DNA of 64,000 nucleotides from positions 3,286,001 through 3,350,000 of the forward strand of contig NZ_CP150227.1 in assembly GCF_037971845.1 (NCBI RefSeq), given 5' to 3'. Below the pieces are notes generated by a model that had not been told where the DNA came from, did not search any database, and saw nothing but the letters and a program-made list of their open reading frames with translations. The translations under genes were made by a program, and so were the position numbers. Positions 52,357 through 63,568 of this stretch are shown here, piece by piece. The stretch is from Paenibacillus sp. FSL R5-0766 (GTDB taxonomy: Bacteria > Bacillota > Bacilli > Paenibacillales > Paenibacillaceae). Numbering within the stretch: the stretch's first letter is position 1; each line of letters begins with the position of its first letter.

Positions 52357-53601
52357 ATGAAACATTTGGAGAAGCAAGATAAAGTAATAGGAATGGCTGT
52401 CCAGCAAGAGCTTGGAAGGCAGCGGGATACGATAGAACTGATTGCATCAGAGAATTTTGTAAGTCAAGCTGTGGTGGAAGCAACAGGTTCGGTATTGACC
52501 AATAAATATGCGGAGGGGTATCCGGGCAGAAGATATTATGGCGGGTGTGAGCATGTCGATACAGTCGAAGAGATAGCAAATAGCCGCCTTAAAGCCCTTT
52601 TTGGCGCTGAACATGCGAATGTGCAGCCTCACTCCGGCTCTCAGGCCAACATGGCAGTATATTTTGCCTCGGTTGAGATTGGTGACACAATACTTGGCAT
52701 GAATCTATCCCAAGGAGGTCATCTAACACACGGAAGCCTTGTTAATTTTTCTGGGAGATTTTATAATTTCGTTTCATATGGTGTCGATGCACAAACAGGC
52801 CGCATTGACTTTGACGAAGTACGTAAACTTGCTCATAAGTATCGTCCACGCATGATCGTTGCAGGTGGAAGTGCATACCCACGGACCATTGAGTTTGAAT
52901 TATTCGCCCAGATTGCCGCCGAAGTGGGAGCTCTTTTCTTTGTAGATATGGCGCATATAGCAGGAATTGTTGCGGCAGGTTTGCATCCTAACCCGGTACC
53001 ACATGCCCATTTTGTTTCAACTACCACACACAAGACCTTACGAGGACCACGAGGGGGAGCCATTTTGTGCCGGGACTCCTGGGCAAAGGCGATCGACAAA
53101 GATGTATTCCCGGGAACCCAGGGTGGGCCATTCATGCACGTTATCGCGGGGAAAGCGGTGGCATTAGGCGAGGCATTGAAATCCGATTTCACAACATATA
53201 TTGAAGGTGTTCTGGATAACGCCAACGTATTGGCAGAAACTTTAATGAATGAAGGGCTCACCCTTGTATCGGGGGGAACAGATAATCATATCGTGTTGGT
53301 TGACTTACGAACTATGGGCCTTACAGGCAAAGAAGCCGAAGCTTTACTGGATGAAGTAGGGATTACGGCGAATAAAAATGCAATCCCTCACGATACAGCA
53401 AGCCCGTTGATCACGAGCGGTATTCGTTTTGGAACGCCGGCTATGACGTCCAGAGGACTGGGAGCCAGGGAAATGAAAGAAATTGCTCAGCTGATAGGGC
53501 TTGCTTTTAAAAATCCAAAGAACTCGGATGTAAAAAATCAAATATTAGGTAGTGTCCGCGAAATTACTTCGCAATTCCCTTTATATGAAGGGCTTAAATA
53601 G
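52357..53601 (+). CDS. glyA: Serine hydroxymethyltransferase GlyA
   Basis: 414 residues, the family norm. It converts serine and tetrahydrofolate to glycine and methylene-tetrahydrofolate with PLP. The PLP Lys lies in [14 protein letters not shown] near 226. E-L-I-A-S-E-N-F near 28 and Y-P-G-R-R-Y-Y-G-G near 55 are diagnostic. The ATG at 52357 follows GAGAGGAAG. Third gene of the yggS-benE-glyA run; the housekeeping glyA normally sits elsewhere in Bacillota, so this may be a second copy. A strong terminator follows. Confidence 0.93.
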   Translation: MKHLEKQDKVIGMAVQQELGRQRDTIELIASENFVSQAVVEATGSVLTNKYAEGYPGRRYYGGCEHVDTVEEIANSRLKALFGAEHANVQPHSGSQANMAVYFASVEIGDTILGMNLSQGGHLTHGSLVNFSGRFYNFVSYGVDAQTGRIDFDEVRKLAHKYRPRMIVAGGSAYPRTIEFELFAQIAAEVGALFFVDMAHIAGIVAAGLHPNPVPHAHFVSTTTHKTLRGPRGGAILCRDSWAKAIDKDVFPGTQGGPFMHVIAGKAVALGEALKSDFTTYIEGVLDNANVLAETLMNEGLTLVSGGTDNHIVLVDLRTMGLTGKEAEALLDEVGITANKNAIPHDTASPLITSGIRFGTPAMTSRGLGAREMKEIAQLIGLAFKNPKNSDVKNQILGSVREITSQFPLYEGLK

Positions 53602-53620
53602 CTCAACAGCAGACACAAAT

Positions 53621-53665
53621 AGAGCCTGCAATTGTTCCTGATGGCTAACAATTGCAGGCTCTTTG
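53621..53665 (+). terminator. Terminator of the yggS-benE-glyA operon
   Basis: AGAGCCTGCAATTGTT (53621-53636) pairs perfectly with AACAATTGCAGGCTCT (53647-53662), followed by TTG and a T-rich tail. Confidence 0.88.
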
Positions 53666-53739
53666 ATTTTCCATGCTTATATTGAAACTCACTTTTTTGA
53701 ACAGAAGAGATATACCGTAAATGAGATTTAAGACACGCG

Positions 53740-54360
53740 CTAGTAGGCTATACCTACACGAGACTGTACATACTCATCAGACATTAATTGCTGATAAGCA
53801 AACTCCGCAGTATCGATTACAGATATAGAAGTTCCACCGTCAGGCAAATAGTCGCGCTCAACCCGGTACTTACCGAGAGATTCTCCATCAAATAAGTAGG
53901 TAGGACACACGATGGTCCATTCTAACTCTGAAGCCTTCAGAATGTTGTACATCTCCAGATGCTCTTCAGCTGCTCGCGTGGACTTACGTTTGGACTCAGG
54001 GGATTGAAAACGAAGCAAGCCAGGATCCGTTCGACTTTCCAATATTCCTGCGGTACCAATGGTAATGATTCTTTTGATACGCTCCTGAGCCATAGCCTCA
54101 ACAATATGTCCCATGGATTGCGATAATGTAGTCGTTCCATCGGTACTTAAGGAACTAACAATGAGATCCACACCCTGTATGGCGTGATGAATATCCTCTT
54201 TGACTAGAGCGTTTCCTTGATGCAGAATGAAATTGTCATCGTTGATTTGTACCTTTTCCGGGCTTCTAACCAGTGCAGTTACATGATGATTGGAACGTAG
54301 GGCATTAGAGACGAAATGACTTCCAACCCGTCCGGTGGCTCCTAACACTAAAATTTTCAT
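53740..54360 (-). CDS. NAD(P)H-binding protein (atypical SDR)
   Basis: 206 residues. The N-terminal G-A-T-G-R-V-G-S motif near 8 binds the cofactor. V-T-A-L-V-R-S-P-E-K and S-S-L-S-T-D-G follow; it is like BVR-B/YwnB-type reductases. The ATG at 54360 is chosen over an ATG four codons earlier that abuts the AAGG site. It is downstream of, and codirectional with, the MocR gene (45-base gap), and may be cotranscribed. Substrate unknown. Confidence 0.82.
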   Translation of the reverse strand: MKILVLGATGRVGSHFVSNALRSNHHVTALVRSPEKVQINDDNFILHQGNALVKEDIHHAIQGVDLIVSSLSTDGTTTLSQSMGHIVEAMAQERIKRIITIGTAGILESRTDPGLLRFQSPESKRKSTRAAEEHLEMYNILKASELEWTIVCPTYLFDGESLGKYRVERDYLPDGGTSISVIDTAEFAYQQLMSDEYVQSRVGIAY

Positions 54361-54405
54361 TACAAAAAACATCCTTTCGAATCCGATTGGAGAGCATGTT
54401 CTCCA

Positions 54406-55857
54406 TCATAATACAATCTTTGCAAGCCGATGTATTCCTTCCTCAATCTGCTCCTCATCCACTTTCGCAAAACCTAATATCCATCCTTTTCGATGACTCT
54501 CCAAGCAATATCTACTAAGCGGATACACGCGTAGACCTTGATCAAGGGCAGCATTCGTCAGCGCTTCTTCGTCAAATGACGTTTCAGATTCTAGAAGCAT
54601 ATGTAATCCCGTTTCCACACCACTTAATGTAAATCGTGAGCCTAGCCCAGAAGCAACAATGGCTTTGGTCATGACTTCGTGTCTGCGTCGATATATGTTC
54701 CGAACTCTTCTCATATGGCGCATAAAATGACCACGCTCAATAAAATGAGTTAGCGTTAATTGTTCCATAATCGGCAGATGACGATAGGTTAATTCATGAA
54801 CTTGGGTAAGGCGCTCGATGGCTATTTTGGGGCCGATGATAGCCGATAGACGAATACCAGGTGCAACCATTTTGGAAAAACTCATCATATAAAGCGTATT
54901 CTGAGGTTGCTGACTGAATATAGTTGGAAGCGGATCTCCACGGTACCTAAATTCGCTATCGTAATCATCCTCAACAATCCAATATCGATGATGAGCTGCC
55001 AAGTGCATCAATTGTTGCCTGCGTGGCTCCGACATAATAACACCAACGGCGCATTGATGAGAAGGTGTGACAAATACAAGTTTTGTCTGTGGGTGAATAT
55101 GATCTACACATAATCCATACTCATCAACCGGAACGGGATCGACTTGCATCCGGCGGTATTTCATCGCCATCCAAGCAGCAGGGAAGCCGGGATCTTCTAC
55201 GGAAACTCTGTCTCCCTCACTTAAAAGTGCCTGGGCAATTAAATCAATGCTATGTTGTGCACCTGAGGTTAACAAGATTTGATCAACATCGATATGAATG
55301 CCTCGTTCAAGTGACAAATAACGTTGAATCTGCTCTCTTAACGCCAGTAACCCTCTGGCATCACCATAAGCCCATATATCCAGATTGGGTTCAGTGGAAG
55401 CTTGTAAAAAGGATTGCCTCCAGGCTTTTGTGAAACTTTCATCCAGATAAGGCTCGTGGGGATTAAAATCAATTTCTATTTTGCGATTGTCTCTATTGCC
55501 AAACCAACTATGCAGATGACCAATCGATTCGTTTAGTGTAGGCAATTCGGGCGGAATAGGCCCTTGCATCGTGACGTCTTCTGATGAACGAGGTGCATAT
55601 GTCCAATCACTAACTCTTGTCCCGGCTCGTCGGGAGGTTATCGTATACCCTCGACTGAATAATTCCTCGTACACAATCTGTATGGTTGAGCGTGAAACAC
55701 CAATTAATTGAGCAAGTTCGCGTGAGGGGAGTAGCAATTCTCCTGGTTGCCATTTCCCGGTTGTGATATTATGAATCGCTTGATCCAAAAGTTGCTGCCA
55801 GATCGGGCGTTGGTCATTCCGATTAACTTTTAGCATTGCTTCAACTCCATTACTCAT
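54406..55857 (-). CDS. MocR/PdxR-type regulator (GntR helix-turn-helix plus aminotransferase domain)
   Basis: 483 residues. The N-terminal GntR winged helix (P-S-R-E-L-A-Q-L-I-G-V-S-R-S-T-I near 45) is linked to a fold-type I aminotransferase domain (about 110-480). The PLP-binding Lys is in S-F-S-K-M-V-A-P-G-I-R. E-D-D-Y-D-S-E-F-R-Y holds the cofactor Asp. Such regulators sense PLP or an amino-acid/PLP adduct and control B6 synthesis, GABA or transporter genes. The nearest PLP-linked genes are yggS and glyA across the terminator at 53621. The motif TGGACTGC occurs both near this start and upstream of yggS. Confidence 0.9.
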   Translation of the reverse strand: MSNGVEAMLKVNRNDQRPIWQQLLDQAIHNITTGKWQPGELLLPSRELAQLIGVSRSTIQIVYEELFSRGYTITSRRAGTRVSDWTYAPRSSEDVTMQGPIPPELPTLNESIGHLHSWFGNRDNRKIEIDFNPHEPYLDESFTKAWRQSFLQASTEPNLDIWAYGDARGLLALREQIQRYLSLERGIHIDVDQILLTSGAQHSIDLIAQALLSEGDRVSVEDPGFPAAWMAMKYRRMQVDPVPVDEYGLCVDHIHPQTKLVFVTPSHQCAVGVIMSEPRRQQLMHLAAHHRYWIVEDDYDSEFRYRGDPLPTIFSQQPQNTLYMMSFSKMVAPGIRLSAIIGPKIAIERLTQVHELTYRHLPIMEQLTLTHFIERGHFMRHMRRVRNIYRRRHEVMTKAIVASGLGSRFTLSGVETGLHMLLESETSFDEEALTNAALDQGLRVYPLSRYCLESHRKGWILGFAKVDEEQIEEGIHRLAKIVL

Positions 55858-58227
<2,370 letters not shown>

Positions 58228-58252
58228 TAGATTATAAAAAACTGTACAATAA

Positions 58253-58279
58253 AAAGTCGCGGAAATCGCGGCTTTTTTT
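58253..58279 (+). terminator. Terminator of the secreted hydrolase gene
   Basis: AAAGTCGCG pairs with CGCGGCTTT (one wobble), followed by T. Member of the recurrent terminator set. Confidence 0.9.
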
Positions 58280-58421
58280 GAGTTTTAAATTTTAAATAAT
58301 ACGTTTTAAAGTAAATGTACCTTTTTTCAGATTCACAATGTAATATTGGGTTTCGCGAAGCTTACCTAAAGGGTAAGTATTAAAAGGACTTTTACTGGTT
58401 GGAAAAAAATGATGGAGGAAA

Positions 58422-58457
58422 ATGTTGCAAGTGGAAAGGCAAAGCATTGATTGTTAA
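58422..58457 (+). other. Possible 11-codon upstream ORF
   Basis: GGAGG lies just before ATG 58422; the frame M-L-Q-V-E-R-Q-S-I-D-C ends at 58457, inside the left arm of the dyad at 58447. The spacing is short, so translation is uncertain. Confidence 0.25.
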
Positions 58458-58481
58458 TATACAGTAAATAATAACAATCAA
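58447..58481. promoter_or_regulatory. Perfect inverted repeat overlapping a possible promoter
   Basis: TTGATTGTTA (58447-58456) and TAACAATCAA (58472-58481) are exact complements with a 15-base spacer. TTGATT and AATAAT (58470-58475), 17 bases apart, could be -35 and -10. It does not fit the TnrA/GlnR or CodY consensus that would be expected for amino-acid uptake genes. Confidence 0.45.
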
Positions 58482-58571
58482 ATGGGCAGAAGATCGACAA
58501 AAAGCATAACCGTAATACCGATTCCAAAGAAAATAATGATTATTCGGACAATACCGAGACGGGGAGGACAC

Positions 58572-60020
58572 ATGAAAAAAACGAAGATCTCATTTTTTAT
58601 ACTTTCACTGATGCTGCTCCTGGTGAGCGGTCTATCAGGATGGGTGGGGAACGCTGCTGCAGCGTCCGATTCCGGTAAAACCTATGTTATCGGAACTGAT
58701 GTCACATTTGCTCCATTCGAATATGAAGACGAGAATGGTGATTTTGTTGGTATCGACATGGATTTGCTGGATGCCATCGCCAAAGATCAAAATTTCAAGT
58801 ATCAAATCAAAGCTCTGGGATTTAACGCGGCTGTACAGGCACTAGAGGCGAATCAAGTTGATGGTGTGATCGCAGGGATGAGTATTACGGATGAGCGAAA
58901 AGCAAAATTTGATTTTTCTGATACTTATTTTGAATCAGGTGTCGTTATGGGTGTTAGTGCCAACAATGACACAATTAAGAGTTATGAAGACCTTCGTGGA
59001 CAGAAGGTAGCCGTGAAAACCGGAACAGAAGGGTTTAGTTTTGCAGAGTCCATCGCTTCAGAGTATGGATTTACGATCGTTCCGTTTGATGAGTCATACC
59101 AAATGTATGAAGATGTAAAAACCGGTAATTCCGTAGCCTGTTTTGAAGATTATCCTGTACTGGCCTATGGAGTTAATCAAAACAACGGTTTGAAAATTGT
59201 TACCGACAAAGAAAATGGCGCTCCTTACGGTTTTGCAGTAAGCAAGGGGAAAAACCAGGAGCTTCTGGAGATGTTTAATACAGGTCTTGCGAACATCAAA
59301 GCTAACGGTGAGTATAAGCGCATTACCGAGACATATCTGGGTGAGAACGCTCCGACTGTTGCTAATCAAGGTCGCTGGGAGCTAATCCAGAAATCTCTTC
59401 CTGCACTTTTTAAAGGTCTGGGAAACACACTTTTATACACGATTGTGTCCCTGTTCTTTGCGTTTATCATCGGTCTGATTTTCGGATTCATGAAGGTGGG
59501 ACAGAACAAATTCCTTCGTGGTGTTGCCACCGTATTTGTGGATATTTTCCGCGGTATTCCGCTGATTGTCCTGGCATTCTTTATCTATTTCGGGATTCCA
59601 CAGGCGATGGGCTTCACGATGCCATTGTTCCTGGCGGCTATTCTGACACTTAGTCTGAATGCAGGAGCGTACGTAACCGAGATTATCCGAGGTGGGATTC
59701 AATCGATTGATCGTGGTCAGATGGAAGCTGCTCGTTCATTGGGTCTTCCTTATCGCAAAGCGATGATAAAGATTGTTATTCCGCAGGCAGTGCGGGTTAT
59801 GATTCCGTCCTTCATTAACCAGATGGTTATCACGTTGAAGGATACGTCAATCTTGTCCGTTATTGGTCTCGTAGAGTTGACACAATCGGGTAAAATTGTT
59901 ATTGCAAGAACGTTCTCCTCGTTTGACATATGGTTAACGGTTGCGGTTATGTACCTGATTGTCATCATCACATTGACCAAAATTGCTGATTATCTGGAGG
60001 TGAAGGTTCGTCGTGGCTAA
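58572..60020 (+). CDS. Amino-acid ABC transporter, fused substrate-binding and permease protein
   Basis: 482 residues. A signal peptide (to about A-A-A-A-S, residue 32) leads to a family 3 solute-binding domain (about 37-265: D-V-T-F-A-P-F-E-Y near 45; [10 protein letters not shown] near 97). A short linker joins a HisM/GlnP-type permease domain (about 283-475) with EAA loop E-A-A-R-S-L-G-L-P near 385. This GlnP-like fusion tethers the receptor to the membrane channel. GGGGAGG precedes the ATG at 58572; the in-frame ATG at 58482 has no site. The substrate is probably a polar amino acid such as glutamine. Confidence 0.9.
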   Translation: MKKTKISFFILSLMLLLVSGLSGWVGNAAAASDSGKTYVIGTDVTFAPFEYEDENGDFVGIDMDLLDAIAKDQNFKYQIKALGFNAAVQALEANQVDGVIAGMSITDERKAKFDFSDTYFESGVVMGVSANNDTIKSYEDLRGQKVAVKTGTEGFSFAESIASEYGFTIVPFDESYQMYEDVKTGNSVACFEDYPVLAYGVNQNNGLKIVTDKENGAPYGFAVSKGKNQELLEMFNTGLANIKANGEYKRITETYLGENAPTVANQGRWELIQKSLPALFKGLGNTLLYTIVSLFFAFIIGLIFGFMKVGQNKFLRGVATVFVDIFRGIPLIVLAFFIYFGIPQAMGFTMPLFLAAILTLSLNAGAYVTEIIRGGIQSIDRGQMEAARSLGLPYRKAMIKIVIPQAVRVMIPSFINQMVITLKDTSILSVIGLVELTQSGKIVIARTFSSFDIWLTVAVMYLIVIITLTKIADYLEVKVRRG

Positions 60021-60741
60021 AATAAAAGTTGAAGGTTTGAAGAAAAGTTTCGGCTCGAATCAGGTCCTCAAGGGAATTGATGTGGCGGTCAACGAAGGAG
60101 AAGTTGTCTGTGTCATCGGGCCTTCCGGTTCGGGAAAAAGTACATTCTTGCGCTGCATCAACCAATTGGAAGATATCACAGCTGGTCGAGTTATTGTAGA
60201 TAATCAGGATCTCAATGATCCTAAAACCAACATTAATAAAGCGCGTGAAAATATTGGCATGGTATTTCAACATTTTAACTTATTCCCTCATTTTAACGTA
60301 TTGAAAAATATAATGTTTGCGCCAAGAGAATTAGGGGTTTTAAACGCAGAAGAGGCTCGAAAAACAGGTCTTAGCCTTCTGGATCGTGTCGGGTTGTCTG
60401 ATAAAGCGGATAGTTTTCCCAGTCAACTCTCGGGAGGGCAAAAACAACGGGTTGCTATCGCTCGTGCGCTTGCTATGAACCCGGATGTGATGTTATTTGA
60501 TGAACCGACTTCGGCGCTTGACCCAGAGATGGTAGGCGAAGTTCTGGGTGTAATGAAAGATCTTGCGAGCGAGGGCATGACGATGATCATTGTTACCCAT
60601 GAGATGGGTTTTGCCCGTGAAGTAGCTGATCGTGTGATCTTCATGGACGGGGGTTATATTGTCGAGCAGGGGACTCCTGAAGAGATATTTGGAAATCCGA
60701 AGAATGAACGGACGATCAGCTTTTTGGAGAAGGTACTCTAG
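60013..60741 (+). CDS. glnQ: Amino-acid ABC transporter ATPase (GlnQ-like)
   Basis: 242 residues. Walker A is G-P-S-G-S-G-K-S-T near 35, the Q-loop near 80, the signature L-S-G-G-Q near 138, Walker [10 protein letters not shown] near 158 and the H-loop in V-T-H-E. It pairs with the preceding binding-protein/permease fusion to make a complete importer from two genes. The GTG start overlaps the previous gene by 8 bases and follows GGAGG. Confidence 0.93.
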   Translation: MAKIKVEGLKKSFGSNQVLKGIDVAVNEGEVVCVIGPSGSGKSTFLRCINQLEDITAGRVIVDNQDLNDPKTNINKARENIGMVFQHFNLFPHFNVLKNIMFAPRELGVLNAEEARKTGLSLLDRVGLSDKADSFPSQLSGGQKQRVAIARALAMNPDVMLFDEPTSALDPEMVGEVLGVMKDLASEGMTMIIVTHEMGFAREVADRVIFMDGGYIVEQGTPEEIFGNPKNERTISFLEKVL

Positions 60742-60766
60742 CACTGAATCGAGAATGAACACATTA

Positions 60767-60795
60767 AAAGTCGCTATTTAAGCGGCTTTTTTTGT
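60767..60795 (+). terminator. Terminator of the amino-acid ABC operon
   Basis: AAAGTCGCT pairs with AGCGGCTTT (one wobble), followed by T. Member of the recurrent set. Confidence 0.9.
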
Positions 60796-60855
60796 TATAT
60801 TTAATTTAATAGAAAGACCGATCAAACTAAGCCTAGAAAGTGAGGTCTATACTCT

Positions 60856-61212
60856 ATGGAAAACGTGTCACAAGAAGATCAACTGCAATCCATCAAAGCT
60901 TTTCAATCAACCATCCGAAAATCGGAAAATGCCTTAGTGAATATGACTGAGAAAAGTAATAACACGACATTGCTACAGAAACGTCTCCAAGCTCTATACA
61001 TCGGCTTAGCAGTTCTGGAAAAACAATGGAACCAGAAGCCTCATCAATACTCCAAGGAAGATATAACAGAAGCCCGTCTTGTCTTGATTGGATTGTTTCC
61101 ATCCCTTGAGAACATGTATGCCAAGTCCAAAGAAGGTAGCCCACAAAAGACTCTTCTGGAAAGAAGGATTAAAGCATTTCATCTGGCCGTTCAAGCCATG
61201 GATACATACTGA
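60856..61212 (+). CDS. Internally duplicated all-helical protein of unknown function
   Basis: 118 residues, no signal peptide or membrane segment, predicted all helical. Two copies of an 18-residue motif align without gaps: T-L-L-Q-K-R-L-Q-A-L at 38-47 and T-L-L-E-R-R-I-K-A-F at 99-108. The sequence before each also matches (V-N-M-T-E-K-S and E-N-M-Y-A-K-S). The unit is therefore about 50 residues, duplicated in tandem. I do not recognise the family. It has its own ribosome binding site and a strong terminator, so it is expressed alone. Confidence 0.75.
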   Translation: MENVSQEDQLQSIKAFQSTIRKSENALVNMTEKSNNTTLLQKRLQALYIGLAVLEKQWNQKPHQYSKEDITEARLVLIGLFPSLENMYAKSKEGSPQKTLLERRIKAFHLAVQAMDTY

Positions 61213-61222
61213 TGAAATGAGA

Positions 61223-61260
61223 GAGAGGTCTGTCTAATGAACGACAGACCTCTCTTTTTC
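61223..61260 (+). terminator. Terminator between the duplicated protein and GH27 genes
   Basis: GAGAGGTCTGTC pairs with GACAGACCTCTC around an 8-base loop, followed by TTTTTC. Confidence 0.9.
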
Positions 61261-61270
61261 TTTTGCAAGC

Positions 61271-62551
61271 TTAGGAAAACCGATAGAGACGCACACCGTG
61301 CGCAGGTACAGTAGTAACTAAGGAATTCTCCGTAAATTCGGCTGCTTCTCGGCTCCACAATTCGGTACCTTCGGTAATGCTGGACAGTCCCACCTCATCA
61401 ATGGACAGATCCACAGGTAGAGCATTCTCGCCGGTGTTGAACACAGCGACGTAAGAGGAGCCGTCCGTATGCTGGGCAGTCCACACAATAAGATCTTCTT
61501 TGCGTAAGGCTTCTCTGGCTCCGTAACTCTCGCGATGCATTCGCAGAACCTCACGATTAGTTAGCAGGGATAGTGTCCAGTCATCGTTATCTCGCAGTTC
61601 ACCACCAAAGATGAGCGGGGAACGGAAGATACTCCACAGTGACATCATCGTCAACTGCTCGTCAGGCGTGAACCGAGTCCAGCGATCTGCTCCACCACCG
61701 TCTACAGAACGGATACCGATATGACCCAAAGGCAACATATCACAGTCTGGCCAGCAGCCTGCTTGGGGAACGCCCTGCCAAGTCCGGCAGCGGTCGAACA
61801 TATCCAATAACAGCGGCCAAAGGTCCCAGAAATCGTCCGTGACACGCCACATGTTGGCATGATCAGCGAAGAATTCTGAGTATTCCACCGGAGCAGGGCC
61901 AGGAGAAAGACTCAGTACCATGGGCCGACCGGAGCGCTCAATCGCTTTGGATATCATTTCGATCTCAGGCTGATGGGTGTCATAGAGCCTTGAAGCAGCA
62001 ATATCGTCAACCTTCACCAAGTCAACGCCCCATTGTGCATACAGTTCAAAAAGCGAATCGTAGTAGGCTTGTGCGCCTTCTTTTGAGCTATCAACACCAT
62101 ACATATCCGTATTCCACGGACAGATGGAGTTCGGATGAGCAATATCACGCGCAGTGGCGGTTGTTCCCAGAATCGGAGTAGCCGCATGTGCAGCTTGACG
62201 TGGAATACCGCGCATGATGTGAATGCCAAATTGCAGCCCAAGACTATGAACGTAGTCGGCTAATGGCTTGAATCCCTGTCCACCTGCAGCGGAGGGAAAC
62301 CGATTCTCGGCAGGCATAAGCCGCGAATATTCATCCATGATGAGTGGAACGAACGGACGATATTGCGAAGAATTGGCCAAAGGCTCGTACCATTGAATGT
62401 CGACCGTAATATAGCTCCAGCCGAAGTCTTTAAGATGTTCTGCCATGTACTCGGCGTTGCCACGAATTTCGTCTTCCGTAACGGCTGCGCCGTAACAATC
62501 CCAGCTGTTCCAGCCAAGCGGTGGAGTTGATGCTGCAAGTGTATGATTCAT
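61271..62551 (-). CDS. Glycoside hydrolase family 27 protein (alpha-galactosidase-like)
   Basis: 426 residues, no signal peptide, so intracellular. The N-terminal P-P-L-G-W-N-S-W-D is the GH27 hallmark. The probable nucleophile is D182 in V-K-V-D-D, and the acid/base Asp lies in W-R-V-T-D-D near 240. A small C-terminal beta domain follows (about 340-426). It releases alpha-linked galactose or a related sugar (alpha-N-acetylgalactosamine or arabinopyranose) from oligosaccharides that have been imported. AAAGGAG precedes the start. It follows an AraC regulator on the same strand. Confidence 0.87.
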   Translation of the reverse strand: MNHTLAASTPPLGWNSWDCYGAAVTEDEIRGNAEYMAEHLKDFGWSYITVDIQWYEPLANSSQYRPFVPLIMDEYSRLMPAENRFPSAAGGQGFKPLADYVHSLGLQFGIHIMRGIPRQAAHAATPILGTTATARDIAHPNSICPWNTDMYGVDSSKEGAQAYYDSLFELYAQWGVDLVKVDDIAASRLYDTHQPEIEMISKAIERSGRPMVLSLSPGPAPVEYSEFFADHANMWRVTDDFWDLWPLLLDMFDRCRTWQGVPQAGCWPDCDMLPLGHIGIRSVDGGGADRWTRFTPDEQLTMMSLWSIFRSPLIFGGELRDNDDWTLSLLTNREVLRMHRESYGAREALRKEDLIVWTAQHTDGSSYVAVFNTGENALPVDLSIDEVGLSSITEGTELWSREAAEFTENSLVTTVPAHGVRLYRFS

Positions 62552-62659
62552 GGGAATGCTCCTTTATGGATTAATTATTGCTCTCGCTCAATTCATCATA
62601 ATAAAGGATTTTATTAATATCTACAGTAATGTTGAGTGTCGAATAGCAAAATATTGCGG

Positions 62660-63541
62660 TTAGTCGAAGAACAATTTACGGTAAACAAGGCTTTCTCCGC
62701 CACTACGAAATTCACCTGGCGTAACGCCTGTTATGCTGCGAAAGGCTTTGATAAAATAACTTCCGCTGGAATACCCGACTTGCTCGGCGATGACTTCAAT
62801 GCTAAGAGAAGTTCCGCGCAGCAGTTCCATTGCTTTCTCGGTACGTACACGGGTTAGATAAGCACCTGGGGTCAAACCTGTACTGGAGGAAAAGCGACGT
62901 ATAAAGTGATATTTGGAAAGGGAAACATGCTCCGCAAGGTGATCGATACTGATCATTTTGGAGTAGTTGTTTTCTATGTATTCAACGGCTATTTGAATGT
63001 TTACAGACCAATTCTCCCTGTTGCGCAATGTCGTTTTCTGTAATCGAGTCAATTCTGTCATGAACTGATATACGCTGGATGATGCGATCAGAGGATCAGT
63101 GATTCTGCCTGCTGCCGCATCTGTCACGATCATCCGCAACAGTCGAATGGGTGTACAATCAGCGGGTAAATAGGGAACTTCTCCAGCTTCCCGAAGGAAC
63201 TTTCGCCAATGGGGTAGAATAAGAGTGGGCCTGAACAGCAGGAACAGAAACTCCCAAGGTTCTTTTGATGCTGAATGGTAGTAATAGCGATGAACTCCTG
63301 GAATTTCGGCCAAAAAAGCTTGTCCTGCGGTAACATGATGAATGCGATTATTCGACTCAAACACACCTTCACCCGAGATTGTATATTGGAATAACAGGAG
63401 AGGCCCGTCCGAACGTTCGAGTCCATCCCAATGATAAGAAGGATCGGTTATTGAATCACATCCAGCCGCATACAGTACACACAGTTGGAGCTCCTTGTCT
63501 TCCGCGAATCGAAACCCATAGGTTCCTCTAGGGATATTCAT
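62660..63541 (-). CDS. AraC-family regulator with cupin-type sensor domain
   Basis: 293 residues. The N-terminal half is a sugar-sensing barrel of the AraC_binding type (Y-T-I-S-G-E-G-V-F near 55; A-E-I-P-G-V-H-R-Y-Y near 78). The C-terminal double helix-turn-helix is about 190-285 (I-D-H-L-A-E-H-V-S-L-S-K-Y-H-F; V-G-Y-S-S-G-S-Y-F-I-K-A-F). AAGGAGAG precedes the ATG. It is placed 108 bases before the GH27 gene and is its likely activator. Confidence 0.88.
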   Translation of the reverse strand: MNIPRGTYGFRFAEDKELQLCVLYAAGCDSITDPSYHWDGLERSDGPLLLFQYTISGEGVFESNNRIHHVTAGQAFLAEIPGVHRYYYHSASKEPWEFLFLLFRPTLILPHWRKFLREAGEVPYLPADCTPIRLLRMIVTDAAAGRITDPLIASSSVYQFMTELTRLQKTTLRNRENWSVNIQIAVEYIENNYSKMISIDHLAEHVSLSKYHFIRRFSSSTGLTPGAYLTRVRTEKAMELLRGTSLSIEVIAEQVGYSSGSYFIKAFRSITGVTPGEFRSGGESLVYRKLFFD

Positions 63542-63568
63542 ATCAGCTCTCCTTGTTGCCCTGATTTT

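Noticed and set aside
58447..58481. TnrA/GlnR site before the amino-acid importer
   Set aside because: TGTTA and TAACA are present but separated by 15 bases instead of 7.
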